From Isoetes taiwanensis (Eukaryota > Streptophyta > Lycopodiopsida > Isoetales > Isoetaceae): a stretch of DNA of 64,000 nt. The stretch's first letter is position 1. Each line of letters begins with the position of its first letter. The stretch spans positions 248,001 to 312,000 of the forward strand of contig JAJEKV010000084.1 in assembly GCA_021234155.1 (NCBI GenBank). Reading direction: 5' to 3'. Of this stretch, positions 47,420-58,744 are shown piece after piece. The notes under the pieces are model-generated. The model saw only the letters and a list, made by a program, of their open reading frames with translations, did no database searches and was not told the origin of the DNA. Both the position numbers and the translations under genes were made by a program.

Positions 47420-48770
47420 GAAGAGTTACCATTTGGAAAGGAAATTCATTTTTGTGACATTCTAACTATAGACGCAGTGGATGAGCCTGACACTAGAACT
47501 GTTATTGTGAGTAAAAATGGACAAGAAAGAGGACTGCAGGTAGGAAAGGTAGCCACATCGGATGAAATGAATAAATTACAGTCCATGTTCCAGCAATATA
47601 ATGACGTTTTTGCATGGGAATACAGTGAGTTAAAGGGTATACCTCCGGAGATTTGCCAATTCCATATTAATCTTAAAGAGGGAGCAAAGCCAGTCCATCA
47701 TAAATTGCGCAGAATTAATCCCCATTTGCTTAAGATGGTGCATGAAGAGATCCAAAAATTGCTTTCAGTTGGATTTATATTTCCGATAGAGAATCCGAGT
47801 TGGGTGTTTTGTATTGTCCCTGTCTTGAAGAAAAATGGAAAAATAAGAGTGTGTATAGATTGTCAAGACCTAAACAGCAATACTCTTAAGGATCACTTTC
47901 CTCTTCCCTTTCAAGAAGACATTCTGTATCAGGCAGCAGGTCAAGAGGCTTATTCTTTTATGGATGGTTTTTCGGGGTTTAACCAAATTTCGATAAGAGA
48001 AGAAGATAAAGCTAAGACTGCCTTCATTACTCCTTGGGGCACATTTGCGATGAACGTCATGCCCTTTGGGTTGATGAATGCCCCGGCTACCTTCCAGAAA
48101 GCCATGATGATGGCTTATGGACCAATGCTCTCAAAGGGTCTAGGGATATTTCTTGATGATTTGTGTTTGTCAAATAGCAGGGAGCAGCATTTGGAGTCAT
48201 TGGAGAAGACATTGGAACTTAGTAGGGCTTCCCAGGTATGTCTTAATCCTGCAAAGTGCAAATTTTTAGTTGAAGGTGGAACGCTACTTGGTCATCATGT
48301 GTCTACAAAAGGCATTCAAATAGCGGAGGAGAAGCTAGAAGTCATCACCAAGCTGCCAATTCCAAAAACTGTTAAGGAGGTAAGGAAATTAATATGCACA
48401 TGTTCATTTTTGCGAGTGCACATTCCTCATTTTTCCCATAGCAAGATCATGCCAATACTGTGGACTGATGAGTGCCAACAAGCTTTTGATACAGTAATTA
48501 CCTTCATGAAGAAGAGAGGAGTTTTGAGCACCCCAGACTTGGATCAGCCTTTCATAGTATTCTTAGCCGTTACTGAGTGGGCTTGCGGTGTTACTCTATG
48601 CCAAAAGCAAGAGCGCAAAGAATTTAAAGTTATTAGTTATTCCGGAAAATTATGGAGTGCAATAGAGGCTAGATATCCCTTGCTAGAAAAGTATGCGGCA
48701 GCCTTGGTGTTTTGCTTTCAAAAGCATGAGCATCTTCTTTTGCAGCAGCATACAAAGGTGGTTGCCAAGA
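47420..48770 (+). CDS. Reverse transcriptase (with degenerate RNase H) of the Tat-like element
   Basis: One open frame, 47321-49483, covers RT through the first integrase part. RT blocks: YNDVFAWEYSELKGIPPEIC, VLKKNGKIRVCIDCQDLNS, AYSFMDGFSGFNQISI, VMPFGLMNAPATFQKAM and GIFLDDLCLS, with the catalytic DD (about 48155-48163). FLVEGGTLLGHHVSTKGI follows. The attached RNase H position (FIVFLAVTEWACGVTLCQK onward) keeps the fold pattern, but the catalytic Asp of TDAS is missing. So are the Asp at the LLLQQHTKV site and the final Asp of the usual DALSR. The extra RNase H upstream may have replaced it. The RT itself looks intact. Confidence 0.88.
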
Positions 48771-48989
48771 GGAACCCGATGAGTCTCATCAATAGTAAAA
48801 CTTTGAAAAAAGCAAAAATGCATAGGTGGATGGTGTTCTTGCATCAATTTGATTTTCATGTGAAGTTACTTACTGCTCAAAGTAATCCTAGCTCTTATTT
48901 GCCATATGCATTTCAATTTGATAATCAGGAATTAGAGGAAGAAGATAATATGCATGTTTCTCCATTAGTACATCATATTTCTGTGCACA

Positions 48990-49438
48990 ATTCTTGGATG
49001 TTGCCTTATATTAATTTGCTTAATGATATTCCTCTGCCTACTATATACACGAAGTCTGATCTTAGAAAATTTAAATCTGAATTGCATCATTATGTTATGG
49101 TGGAAGATATTCTTTGTAGAAAGAGTGTAGCAGGCCCACTTATGCGATGTTTGAATGAAGAAGAACAGGGTTGGGTATTAGAGTCATGTCACCGAGGGGT
49201 TTGTGCAGGACATTTTGCAGGAGATGCTACAGCAAAGAGGATACTTAGGGCTGGATATTATTGGCCAACAGTCTTTAAAGATGCGCATGCTTATTGCCAA
49301 CGATGTCATGCTTGCCAGTTGTATGCCCCTAAGCGATTAAATTCTGCTCCCTTGGATACCATCCCACATATTGAGCCATTCCATACTTGGGGATTAGATT
49401 TCATAGGCCCATTGCCCCCTTCTTCTGCAGGTCACCAA
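48990..49438 (+). pseudogene. Integrase of the Tat-like element, N-terminal part
   Basis: Continues the RT frame. The zinc-binding domain reads LESCHRGVCAGHFAGDATAK (two His) and ends CQRCHACQ (two Cys), about 49180-49318. The core begins HTWGLDFIGPLPP with the first catalytic Asp. At codon CAA ending 49438 the Helitron begins. The frame resumes in phase at 52953. Confidence 0.85.
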
Positions 49439-50944
49439 TCTTATATTATAATGTTATTGTGTAAGTGTTGGACCCAGCCCTAATTTGGGCGGCCCAGATT
49501 TGATGAAATCAATGGAAGAGATGATGCCACGTAAGATTCTTTAAAATAACATGGTTTTTTTTCTAGGGTTAGCGAGGGGACGTTTGAGGTTTTGATGCTG
49601 CCAGACTTCCTTTGATGCTCCCTTTGGTGCAGAAAGTAGTCTTCGAAGCAGCAGAGATGTGCCAGAGTTTGAATACATTCCCAGTCCATGCCTCACCCTC
49701 ACAGCTTGGCCATCATATCCCAGAACCGAACTCAGATGGTTGGTATCGTGGCTTCTGATATGCGGCAGCAGAATTCCGCCTTCAAGGTAAGTGGATTTTG
49801 CCATTTTTTTTTTGCTCTTCTTCTTGCTCTATGCCGGATTTGATAGATCGGTTGCTCCAGAGGCCAGTCTCTTGCCGATTTGCTTTCCTAAGGGGCTATG
49901 GAGACGGCAGAGGCTATGGCACTTGATCCCGTTTAGGGAGCCAGAAAGGAAGAAATTTGTATAGAACTCACGTATCTGCATCATCTCTTCTCTGGAGCAT
50001 CATCTCACAGATCACCAGGGGCAAACCCCTGCATCTGGAAACCTCTGTTATCATATGCAGAAGGAGAGGGCTTACAATATTAACATACCCTGGTTGCAAT
50101 GATTCGAGCAATAATACCCTGGTTATCGTACCCTGGTAATATTAACATACCCTGGTTATCGTATTAAGAGCTCTTCCAAGGCTGTACCTGAAGGCCAGGA
50201 AGCCACGTCCGCCACTTACTGTATCAACGTCTATGATGTGGCAAAATAATTCTTCTTTTATTCCCTTGATGTCGTGGAGCAAAAGCAGAAGCATACTCTT
50301 TGGATGTCTGCAGATCGGAAGCAGAACTTTTTTTTTGATTTTGTGTTGTCTGATTCATTCCAGCAATATTTCACAAAGCTTGATTTCTGAACATGATTTG
50401 CCTCTTGCTATGATCTACCCAGATTCAAAGCCTTTGCCCAAGGATGGCTAAAAATGCCAGTTCATAGCTTTGTCGGAGTTGAGTTCTTCAGAGGATTTCT
50501 ACGTTAATGGCAGGTAATTGCTACATGTAATTATTTTTACTATGAATTGTGCTTTAAACTGTAGTTGTTTTGATCTTAGCTAGCTTATAATATAGGGATC
50601 CACTCCACGAACATGTGCTTTTAGAGCTGGGTCTCTATCTACGTCAGCTTATAGTTAGATATTGCCCTTAGAATTGGTCTGGTTGAAATAGGACATGGCA
50701 GAGTTAGTTGCAGATCATTATGTGTTTTCATTCTGTCTAAAGCAGAATATAAAGATTTTGTCTTTCGCTTTTAGGGTCGAACTGTGTCCAACGGCCATGT
50801 ACAAATGCACAAAAGGGATCTGCCATTTCGTCAATTCTCTATTCCAAATTGTTTAAGCTTGGTGGGACAAAACTTGGTTAGGAACATTTGCATTGGTTGC
50901 TATTTTGATTGAATTTGCTGGTATATGATTGTGAATTTCTGCAG

Positions 50945-51343
50945 GAGTCTTCAAACTGGCCATATGTTCAGCCTTCCATCAGAATGTGCATGGCAGCAGA
51001 CATGTTTTGTGATGAATACCATCACATCAAGCTAAAGATATGAGGTTATGTCTCCAGCGTCCTCCAGAGATATATCTGAAAATGTTTATTGTAATTCAAC
51101 AAAGAATCTGTTGTTTTCAACAAAGGATATGTTTATTTGCTTTGGATTTGATAGGGATTGAAATGTTTTTTGACTGCTAGAATAGTTGGGAGCAGCATAG
51201 TCTTATTTCTTGCATGGTAGTCAGGAGACCCAAGGTGTACAAGAATAAAATCCTATTTGACTACATGTGTGCTACCTGCAAAAGACCATTTCGTCCATGT
51301 CAAGAATCATATGAGGGATGCCGCTCAGCTGATATTCAAACAG
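50945..51343 (+). other. Exon-like blocks captured in the Helitron (unrecognised gene)
   Basis: After a clear acceptor (TGTGAATTTCTGCAG) 50945 opens SSNWPYVQPSIRMCMAADMF. After CATGGTAG, 51221-51343 is open in one frame (RPKVYKNKILFDYMCATCKR...) and ends ACAG|GTAAGA. The second block has four cysteines, including a CxxC. The splice signals support former exons, but I do not recognise the gene. Confidence 0.4.
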
Positions 51344-52612
51344 GTAAGATAGCATGCAAAGTTTGAGATGGTCTGTAGACTAAATGTTTATTTTCTAAAT
51401 GTTCAGCATTGCCCTGTGCCAGAAGTGTAATTTATATTTTTTCAAATAATCCTCTTATGGAGTATGCTGATCTATAAGAAAGACTCTAAGTTCATGTAAC
51501 AAAGCTAGCATGACATGGAATATTGTGCAAAGACAATGTCAAATGTAATTACTGCATATATAAAATATACAATAGTTGTTTCAAAAAATCATCTTTGCAT
51601 ATACAATAGTCATTTCAAAGAACCATTTCAATAAACAAAGCTCAAAGGGAAAAATATGCAAACAGATAATTAATTAAGCTAGGCAAAAAAATGGCCGTTG
51701 AAATAGCTCAAAAAAGAAGTTGGCATACAAATTAAAGACAACATATACGCTCCCACAAATAATTATATGGCCAACAAGTTTCCAACATTTACAGTTACCA
51801 AATTACAATTATATGGCAGGCTTTGGGTAAATTTGTAAAATGCTTAGAACTTCCTGTGAATATGTCTAAGAATTAGTGCAAAGGTATCTTTGCATGGAAA
51901 TTGAATAAAATAAACCAACAGGAGCTACAGGAATTATGCAGGTCGCAAACAAATGATTGGACTTGATTTGCATACTCTTACACTTACATGTCCCTACATG
52001 GGTAACATCATCTTTTTAGAACACTCAACGAGTTATGTTCCAGTGATGTTTGGAGACAAAGGCTGTCATAGATTAATGGGATGCCCAGACTTTGTTTACT
52101 TTGTGCACTTTTTGAGGAATGATTTTATATTTTGAAAAGACTTTGGTGTTTGTTCCTTTATATACTTACATAACTCTAATGCCATGTTCGTTTCCAACAA
52201 CTACAACTTTATACTTTAATAACTGTATTGCCATGTCCTTTTCTACAACTATGCGCCATGTCATTTTTCAACAACTACAATTTTATACTTAAATGATTGT
52301 ATTGTCATGTCCTTTTTTAACAACAACTACAAGGGTTATACGAAACGAAAGGGGGTATGGTAAAATGACGTGTGACGTGGATAAAAAGGCCCTTTTTTAA
52401 AGAACTTTCTCTTAAAATTCTCCCCTACAACGAAGATGGAAGACAATAAGGAACACACAACTTAGGTATCGAAAGATCTTGGCATTGTTATCAACCCTAG
52501 GATAAGACATATTTTTCGTTGCATTCAAAAAAATATATCAATTAACGTCATGCTTTTGTTTTACAGGCATCCAGAAAAATGTATCAATTAGCATCATGCT
52601 TTTGCTTTACAG

Positions 52613-52726
52613 GCACCTACAAAAAATGATGCAGACGATGTGCTCGAACACATTGCTCAGCTGGAGCAATCAACCGATGATTTATATGGTTCAATGACGT
52701 TATTCGATGTGAACTTGAATGAATGA
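52613..52726 (+). other. Possible last exon captured in the Helitron
   Basis: After TGCTTTACAG an open block reads APTKNDADDVLEHIAQLEQS and LYGSMTLFDVNLNE, then TGA. A 60-bp tandem duplication just upstream repeats the acceptor (TTTTGTTTTACAGGCA and TTTTGCTTTACAGGCA). Family not recognised. Confidence 0.4.
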
Positions 52727-52952
52727 GACATCACCCTCCTACTATTGAAGGTATTTCAAGCTATGCTTTGCCAACATTTTAATGAACGAATCCAACAACA
52801 TATTCTTGGCACCCGTTCATTTTTTATCCTTTGTACAGAAATTACGAGAAAAGAGTACAAATATTAAATTGATACTGTGTAATTTTCTCATTGCAGCTAG
52901 AACTTTCATAGGCTTCCAAATTATGCCCAGCAACGCTGGGCACCATTACTAG

Positions 52953-53420
52953 TATGTCATAATGGCTACCGATTATTTTACCAAGTGGGTGGAGGCGCTG
53001 CCAACCAGAACTGCCACTGCAACAGTAACTAGTTCATTTGTGTTTCACCAACTTGTGTGCAGGTTTGGAGTTCCACAGGTACTGGTCAGCGACAGCGACA
53101 GAGACAGCCATTTCATGAACGAAGTTGTTGCAGATCTTGTTTCACAATTAAAGTTGAAGCAGAGGTTTTCAGCTGCATATTATCCCCAATGTAATGGGCA
53201 AGCAGAAAGCTCCAATAAGCAAATGATTCAGATATTGCGGAAGACAATTGAAGAACACAAAGGAAATTGGCATTCTCATATATCAGCAGCATTGTGGTCA
53301 TATAGAACTCATGAGAAACACGCCACAGGATATACACCTTTCCAATTGGTATATGGGAAGGAATCGTGTTACCTATAGAGATTGAGTCCTTGCCGTCTTT
53401 GAGGATAACCTTAGAGCATC
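52953..53420 (+). pseudogene. Integrase of the Tat-like element, catalytic core continued
   Basis: From the host T at 52953: YVIMATDYFTKWVEALPTRT, then FGVPQVLVSDSDRDSHFMNE (second catalytic Asp), AAYYPQCNGQAESSNKQMIQ (catalytic Glu) and WSYRTHEKHATGYTPFQLVY. Wording matches Ty3/gypsy integrases. The usual D-R-G-S/T-x-F reads S-D-R-D-S-H-F. The frame ends at a stop at 53378, but shifting one base continues VLPIEIESLPSLRI. Together with 48990-49438 it makes a complete core with D, D and E. Confidence 0.88.
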
Positions 53421-53444
53421 ATGGTACACAAGAAGACCCGGTTG

Positions 53445-53769
53445 AGGAACAAAGTTGCTAGCTTTGGAGCAATTGGACGAGGATAGGCACATGGCCTATT
53501 TGGCACAAAAATTCAGAAAAGAACAGCAACAAAGGAGGTTCAGCAAGAAGTCTCAGCATACGCAGTATTTTCAGCATGGACAATTAGTCCTTCGATGGTA
53601 CAAGCCCAAGGAAGATAACCGCAAGAAATTTCAGAGTATTTGGCAGGGACCATATGTTATTGATGAGGTGTTAAGGAATCATGCTTATGTGCTGAAGACC
53701 CTTGATGGAAAGCGACTTCATAATCCAATCAATGGTTCATCACTCAAGGTGTACTGGCCAACTGGCTGA
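53445..53769 (+). CDS. Integrase C-terminal (GPY/F) domain of the Tat-like element
   Basis: The frame 53455-53769 reads LALEQLDEDRHMAYLAQKFR, then QHGQLVLRWYKPKEDNRKKF, WQGPYVIDEVL (GPY/F motif), LKTLDGKRLHNPINGSSLKV and YWPTG before TGA. This is the usual DNA-binding tail. It ends 30 bp before the 3' LTR, with no chromodomain and no extra 3' ORF. Confidence 0.85.
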
Positions 53770-53798
53770 GGGGACCAGCCAGTCGTTTTTGGGCCTAA

Positions 53799-56046
53799 TG
53801 ATGGCTTACTCTTGCGAGTAGCCATCATATTTTGTCTCTAGTTTCTTTTTATCTAGCACTAATTGTTAGCTCATCTAGTTTGCATTTAGCAGGTGAACAA
53901 TCAAGCAATTCAGGTCAGATAATAGCAGAGTACAAGGGATATCATACCATCATAGAAGATGCGGGCAGTGGATTTGCAGAAGTAAGTGTTTGACGAGGAT
54001 ACAAGTTAGCCAAGTTAGCCAAGTGAAGTTTGGTGTTTGCGCAAGTTTCTTAAGAAAAAAAGAAAAGAAGGTTTGCCATGGATTTTCTCTATATTTTGCC
54101 CTTCTATTCCATGTTCCATGCCATGCACCTTAAAAGGCTTTTTCCTATTCTTGTTTCATATATTCCATGCCATGCATCTATAAGACCTTCTCTTGCCCTC
54201 ATTCTAATGCCCATGTTCTAATGCCCATGTAGTGTTCTTATATTTCCATGGAGTTCTTCCTTGTAACCATAAGAGCAAAAAAAAAAAAGGGGGTATCAAT
54301 GTCTAGTCCATGGAGCACAATCTGTGCCATTTTCTCTTCTTTTCCTACATCTTTATTTGCCAAAGTTGCCATTTGTTTTTTCATTTCCTATTGAAAAAGA
54401 TCCAAAAAAGAAAAAAAAAAAACAAAGGGGCTGTCTTGTTGCTTTCCCCCTTTGCTATTGAAAAAGACAAAAAAACGTGTTGCCGTGCATTGTTTTTTGG
54501 CTTTCATTTTCCTTTACCTTTGAAACAAAAAAAAGACAAAGAAAGAAAAGCTTTTATTGCAGGAATGCCCTTGTGCCTCATTCTTATGTTGCCTTTATGA
54601 CCATGGTGGATAAACGTGAGCTATATTAAGCCAATCATGTCCTTATCCAATCGTCTCCCAAAATAAGCATGATATTTTTATGGGCCATGTTTCAACGTAG
54701 CCAAAAGCCTTTTTGTTTCTAAAATACATTGCCTTTTTCTACCTTGTTGATTTTCAATGATATCCACTTGCTTAGGAAATGCCCTTACAGAAAACGTCCT
54801 TATCCCTTATCTGTCCAAAATCCATGGCATGTATGTCGGTTCTGTAAAAAGAAAGAATCCATGGCATGTATGTCGGTTCTGTAAAAAGAAAGAAGGATTT
54901 GTTACAGAAGTGGGTTTCCGAGATGATTGGAGGCTGTTTTTGGAAATATGGGACTGCAACAAAAGAGACAAGAGGCATGCATTTTTCCCATTTGATCGGC
55001 TACAGAAGAAGTGCTGCGGCTGTTTTGGATCCAGGTAGTCTTTGCACAGAGGGTTTCCTTCACAAGGCCACATTTTGGAGGATATTGCTCTACCGAAACC
55101 TTGGAGGAAGCTACATTTATGTGGTGAAGATGTCTGTGTGCTGCAATTGCTTGAAGATTGAAGACTTCTATGATGGCTATGACACATCCCTGGTATTTTG
55201 TGAAAAATCTGAACTTTGATTTCGCTTGTTGGTTGATTCACTTGTGAATTGTTACTGTTATTGTGGCATTTTGGTGACAGTCCAGACAATTACATCACAT
55301 CTCATCTACTTCTATTTTGTTATCCATAAATTCTGAACTTTTATGAGCATCTCCTTTCCTTTGTTATCCATAAATTCTGAACTGTTATGAGCAGTACATT
55401 TACCTTTCTATATGCTCATGTACAAGTTAGCAGTGCTTGTGATTATCAGTTAGATCTTCTGATGTTTTCACTCTTACATTCTGCTGACAGTTAGTTTTCA
55501 ATTCCTTAAGTGGTGATCTGATTTTTCTTGCTTTGAAAGTTCCCTTGGTCTTACATTTGAGGGCATGTCTTAATTGGCAAGCAGCAGCATAAGTTGAGCA
55601 CTGAGTTAAGCGATTATCTGGGATTTGGCATTGATATCCCTTTGTTTAGGCAAAATCTTTAAGCAGCTAAGTCCTTTGATCAACATAAAATTCTTAATTC
55701 ATCATAAAAGATAGAGAGCATTGTGTTATATGAAATATTCTGTTTGTATGCATCACAAGGTAGGCATGCATCATCGAAATTTTATGTAGACATTGCTTGT
55801 TGCATTCTAAAAAAAAAAAGGTAAGAGACTTGGTGCATGTTTATGTAATTTACTGAATGGAGATAGCATGATGTCTGGAATTGCTCTTGGTTGGTTAGCA
55901 TAAGAGGATTGATTTTATGGCTGTATGCATGTACGAAAAGAATATATAGCAGAGGCCGCCTGCTTATTAGTGGCCTGGAGGTCCTAACCCATTGAATTTC
56001 ATTTTCTCCGAGTGTGTTCTCACAAGATCCAGGCTAGTGAGAAACA
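53799..56046 (+). repeat. 3' LTR of the Tat-like element
   Basis: 2248 bp, TGATGG...GAAACA. Nearly identical to the 5' LTR by eye except for indels: an extra 210 bp at 54935-55144, a short duplication near 55330-55390, and small gaps at about 55420 and 55637. Few substitutions imply a recent insertion. Confidence 0.95.
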
Positions 56047-56535
56047 TAGGTGTTCTTAACATTTCTTGCTGAGTTCCAGGTATGGCAGACTACATCCCAA
56101 TAGCTATAGTCGACGGCTTCCTCGTGGTGGAGCTCGGCTTTCTGGAGGCTCTCCAGGAGTGCAGGCTTGAGAGTCTGCAGGAGCATCTTCGGAGTCGTGC
56201 TCTGGTAGAGGTGCCGCCAATTTCTATCGCCATACCCAACAGAGAGGGTTGTGGATGCATTAGGTCCCTATGAAAGTTTCCAACGTTTCCAGAATCTCCG
56301 GGCACGAGACATTCGATGAGGAGTGGGCAAAGAATCTGTTTGCCTACATTCATGAAACTGAAGTGTCGAAGGAGTTTTCTGCGAAGTGTGGCTGCAAAGG
56401 TTCTGCTGGTTCAAAGCGAGTGAAGGAGGAGCCAGATGATGGTGATTTTGTGTTCCCGGTTGAGGACCCAAGTTCTGGGAGGGTTAAGTGGTCTACCAAC
56501 AAGGTGTGTCTTCATTCGCTGCTGTTAGTTTGATG
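56047..56535 (+). other. Exon-like block right of the Tat-like element, unrecognised
   Basis: After an acceptor-like GAGTTCCAG, a frame from 56082 reads MADYIPIAIVDGFLVVELGF... to 56273. A second from 56270 reads FDEEWAKNLFAYIHETEV, then KRVKEEPDDGDFVFPVEDPS, ending at TCTACCAACAAG|GTGTGTC, a possible donor. GC content is higher than the surroundings. No family recognised. The 5' side would lie left of 42934, where the LTR element inserted. Confidence 0.35.
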
Positions 56536-56970
56536 TTCTTTATTTCTGTTGCAACTAAGTCACTGCATGAACTATGCAGAGAAAACGAGGCGGCCCCAGC
56601 TGTAGTGCCTAGCTGTCGAGGATTAATGAAAGCGGAGAGTCTACTTTTTTTAGTTTTTGTTGACATGATTTCTTTGATTCCGTGGGATTTCTGAATTCCT
56701 CTCTGGTTTTGAGTTCCTGCTAGCTCCCTTGTTTCCTCGGCTTAAGGCCCTTTTTGAGAATATAAATCTAAGTTAATTGATGTTCAGTCTGTGCAGTTAC
56801 CTTCAAATTGCATGCCCACTCTTTTTGTCTTGTATTCGGTTACATGCAAATGCAACTTGTTCATGCACACAAACTATTTTTTCCTAATGTGTTCTGTCCA
56901 ATGCAATCTGCCATCATTGGTGATTCCATACCATGGAATGTCTGCGTGATTTGTACATGCAATATTTTTA
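56536..56970. other. Gene-free stretch
   Basis: No supported feature between the exon-like block and the minisatellite. Confidence 0.4.
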
Positions 56971-56974
56971 CATA

Positions 56975-57563
56975 TGTAGAGTAGTTATGCATAGCGTATT
57001 TATACATAGAGAATTTATACATACATATTTATACATAGAGCGGATAAACATAGAGTAATTAGACATTTAGTGGAGTATTTATACATAGAGTACAGAGTAT
57101 TTGTACATGGAGTATTTGTACACAGATTAGTTATACATAGAGTATATATACATAGAGTATTTGTACATGGAGTATACATAGAGTACATGGAGTTATACAT
57201 AGAGTATTTGTACATAGAGTAAGTTATACATAGAGTAGTTATACATAGAGTATTTGTACATGGAGTATTTGTACACACATTGATTATACATAGAGTATAT
57301 ATACATAGAGTATTTGTACATGGAGTATTTATACATGGAGTATTTGTACATACATTGGTTATACATAGAGTAGTTATACATAAAGTATTTGTACATGGAG
57401 TATTTGTACACACATTGATTATACATAGAGTAGTTATACATAGAGTATTTGTACATACATTAGTTATACATAGAGTAGTTATACATAGAGTTATTATGCA
57501 TAGAGTATATATAGGGTATATAGAGTGTATTTGCCCATTCAGAATTTATACATAGAGTAAATT
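56975..57563. repeat. Minisatellite block 1 (TATACATAGAGTA / TTTGTACATGGAGTA)
   Basis: About 40 copies of a mostly 15-bp unit with two main forms, AGTATTTGTACATGG and AGT(A)GTTATACATAG. The minus strand reads as MYKYS pentapeptide repeats across 132 and 87 codons; this is a consequence of 15-bp periodicity. Confidence 0.95.
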
Positions 57564-57650
57564 TCCAACACACCTTGATGCCCCAAGCCATTTCCATTTC
57601 CATTTTCACTTCCAATTGTATTTCCCAACACATCTAAGCAAGGTTTTCCA

Positions 57651-57877
57651 TTTATGCATAGCATATTTATACATAGAGAATTTATACATACATATTTATA
57701 CATAGAGCGGATAAACATAGAGTAATTAGACATTTAGTGGAGTATTTATACATAGAGTATTTGTACACAGAGTATTTGTACATGGAGTATTTGTACACAG
57801 ATTAGTTATACATAGAGTATTTGTACATAGAGTATTTATATATAGAGTATTTGTACATGGAGTATTTGTACATACAT
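57651..57877. repeat. Minisatellite block 2, partial duplicate of block 1
   Basis: The first 110 bp (TTTATGCATAGCATATTTATACATAG...ATTTAGTGGAGTATTTATAC) repeat the start of block 1 (56985-57095), and short units follow. An 87-bp unrelated spacer lies between the blocks. Confidence 0.95.
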
Positions 57878-58712
57878 TGTGATAGAAATCATGTGTCATG
57901 TGAATCTTTTTCATACAGTTGAACTCAGAACTTGCAAGCAGAAGCACAGAATAAAGCTAAAGTCACAATGAGAACATATTTGGTTAACTGGAGAATATAT
58001 TAGGCTAACTTGGTTAAGTTGGTTGAGGGTACAATACAATATTGAAGGTTATGTTGACACCATGGAGATGAGACGAGATGCAAGTAATATTAAACAAGTG
58101 TTTAATATTACTTCAATGGTTCAAGTGTTTTTTATTTTAATGGTTCAAGAGTCGAGTTCAAGCACAACGTCTGTGGGATATATCGAGATCTGAGTCAAGT
58201 TCAAGCACAACGTCTGTGGGATATATCGAGATCAACGAATTCTAAACTTAGAACTCTTATCCGATCTAAACCGACGGAGAACATGATAAATACAGATTGC
58301 ACTGATGCTGAGCAATCCATCAGACTATAGATTGAATTGACTGAAGACATTCTACGCCGAGAAGGTTCTTTGTTTGGTTCGGTCAACTGTAGCTACAGTG
58401 TTCAGGTCAATCCCGTAGCTACAGTAATATTGAGCATTAATTACTATGATTTAAGTGCAAGGTTGAGTCAAGTAATCTTTTAATACTTGTTATATTGCAA
58501 GGGATTAGGAACCATCTTGTGGCTCCCTTGCTTGCTTGAATTTTTCTAGGAAATTCATGCTTAATATCAAGTAGATACTTGATTTGTTGAAGCATAGATC
58601 ATATGTTGATCTAAATCTATTTGACTTGCTTGCAAAGCCATAATATTTATTTGTCAAGTTGCTTGTCAAGAAGTTTGTGAAGTTGAATAATCTAGTTGAC
58701 GTAATTTTAACA
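57878..58712 (+). repeat. 5' LTR of the copia element
   Basis: Begins TGTGATAGAAATC or, two bases on, TGATAGAAATC, at the end of the minisatellite. It ends TTTTAACA just before the PBS. Length is about 833 bp. It includes a 43-bp tandem duplication at 58150-58235 (GTTCAAGCACAACGTCTGTG...). The start is less certain than the end because the 3' LTR is not in the window. Confidence 0.7.
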
Positions 58713-58713
58713 T

Positions 58714-58728
58714 TGGTATCAGAGCCAA
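58714..58728 (+). promoter_or_regulatory. Primer binding site, initiator-Met tRNA type
   Basis: TGGTATCAGAGCCAA, one base after the LTR, is the standard plant copia initiator-methionine primer site. Confidence 0.95.
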
Positions 58729-58744
58729 GTTGGCTTGAGCTACT

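Larger units (their letters stand above)
49439..52952 (+). mobile_element. Non-autonomous Helitron inserted in integrase
   Basis: Starts TCTTATATTATAATG (5' TC, AT-rich) after a host A. It ends with the hairpin GCCCAGC-AAC-GCTGGGC (52925-52941) followed by ACCATTACTAG, so CTAG is at 52949-52952, then a host T. TC start, hairpin about 8 bases before CTRR, and insertion between A and T without target duplication are the Helitron rules. Removing it rejoins the integrase frame exactly. No Rep/helicase ORF is present in the 3514 bp. It contains exon-like blocks (listed separately), so it probably carries captured gene DNA. Confidence 0.88.
42934..56046 (+). mobile_element. Tat-like Ty3/gypsy retrotransposon with both LTRs, carrying a Helitron
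   Basis: Two LTRs (42934-44947 and 53799-56046) enclose a tRNA-Gln-type PBS, gag with three zinc knuckles, protease, an extra RNase H, RT with degenerate RNase H, and integrase. RT wording (KDHFPLPF, YSFMDGFSGFNQI, FITPWGTFA) is that of the Tat/Athila side of Ty3/gypsy. Flanks are GAGGT on the left and TAGGT on the right, a 5-bp duplication with one change. The Helitron at 49439-52952 splits the integrase. Without it the element is about 9.6 kb. Several single-base shifts break the frames. Confidence 0.88.

Noticed and set aside
49454-52958. A 6-bp target duplication (ATAATG) for the integrase insert
   Set aside because: ATAATG occurs by chance within the AT-rich 5' end of the insert; the TC...CTAG ends with an A|T site explain both junctions and the frame better.
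57015-57456. Minus-strand ORFs of 132 and 87 codons with MYKYS / TNTPC repeats
   Set aside because: The 15-bp period of the minisatellite keeps several frames open; no start context or non-repeat domain.
56975-57877. Possible CRISPR-like array
   Set aside because: Units are contiguous with no unique spacers, and the genome is a plant nuclear one.
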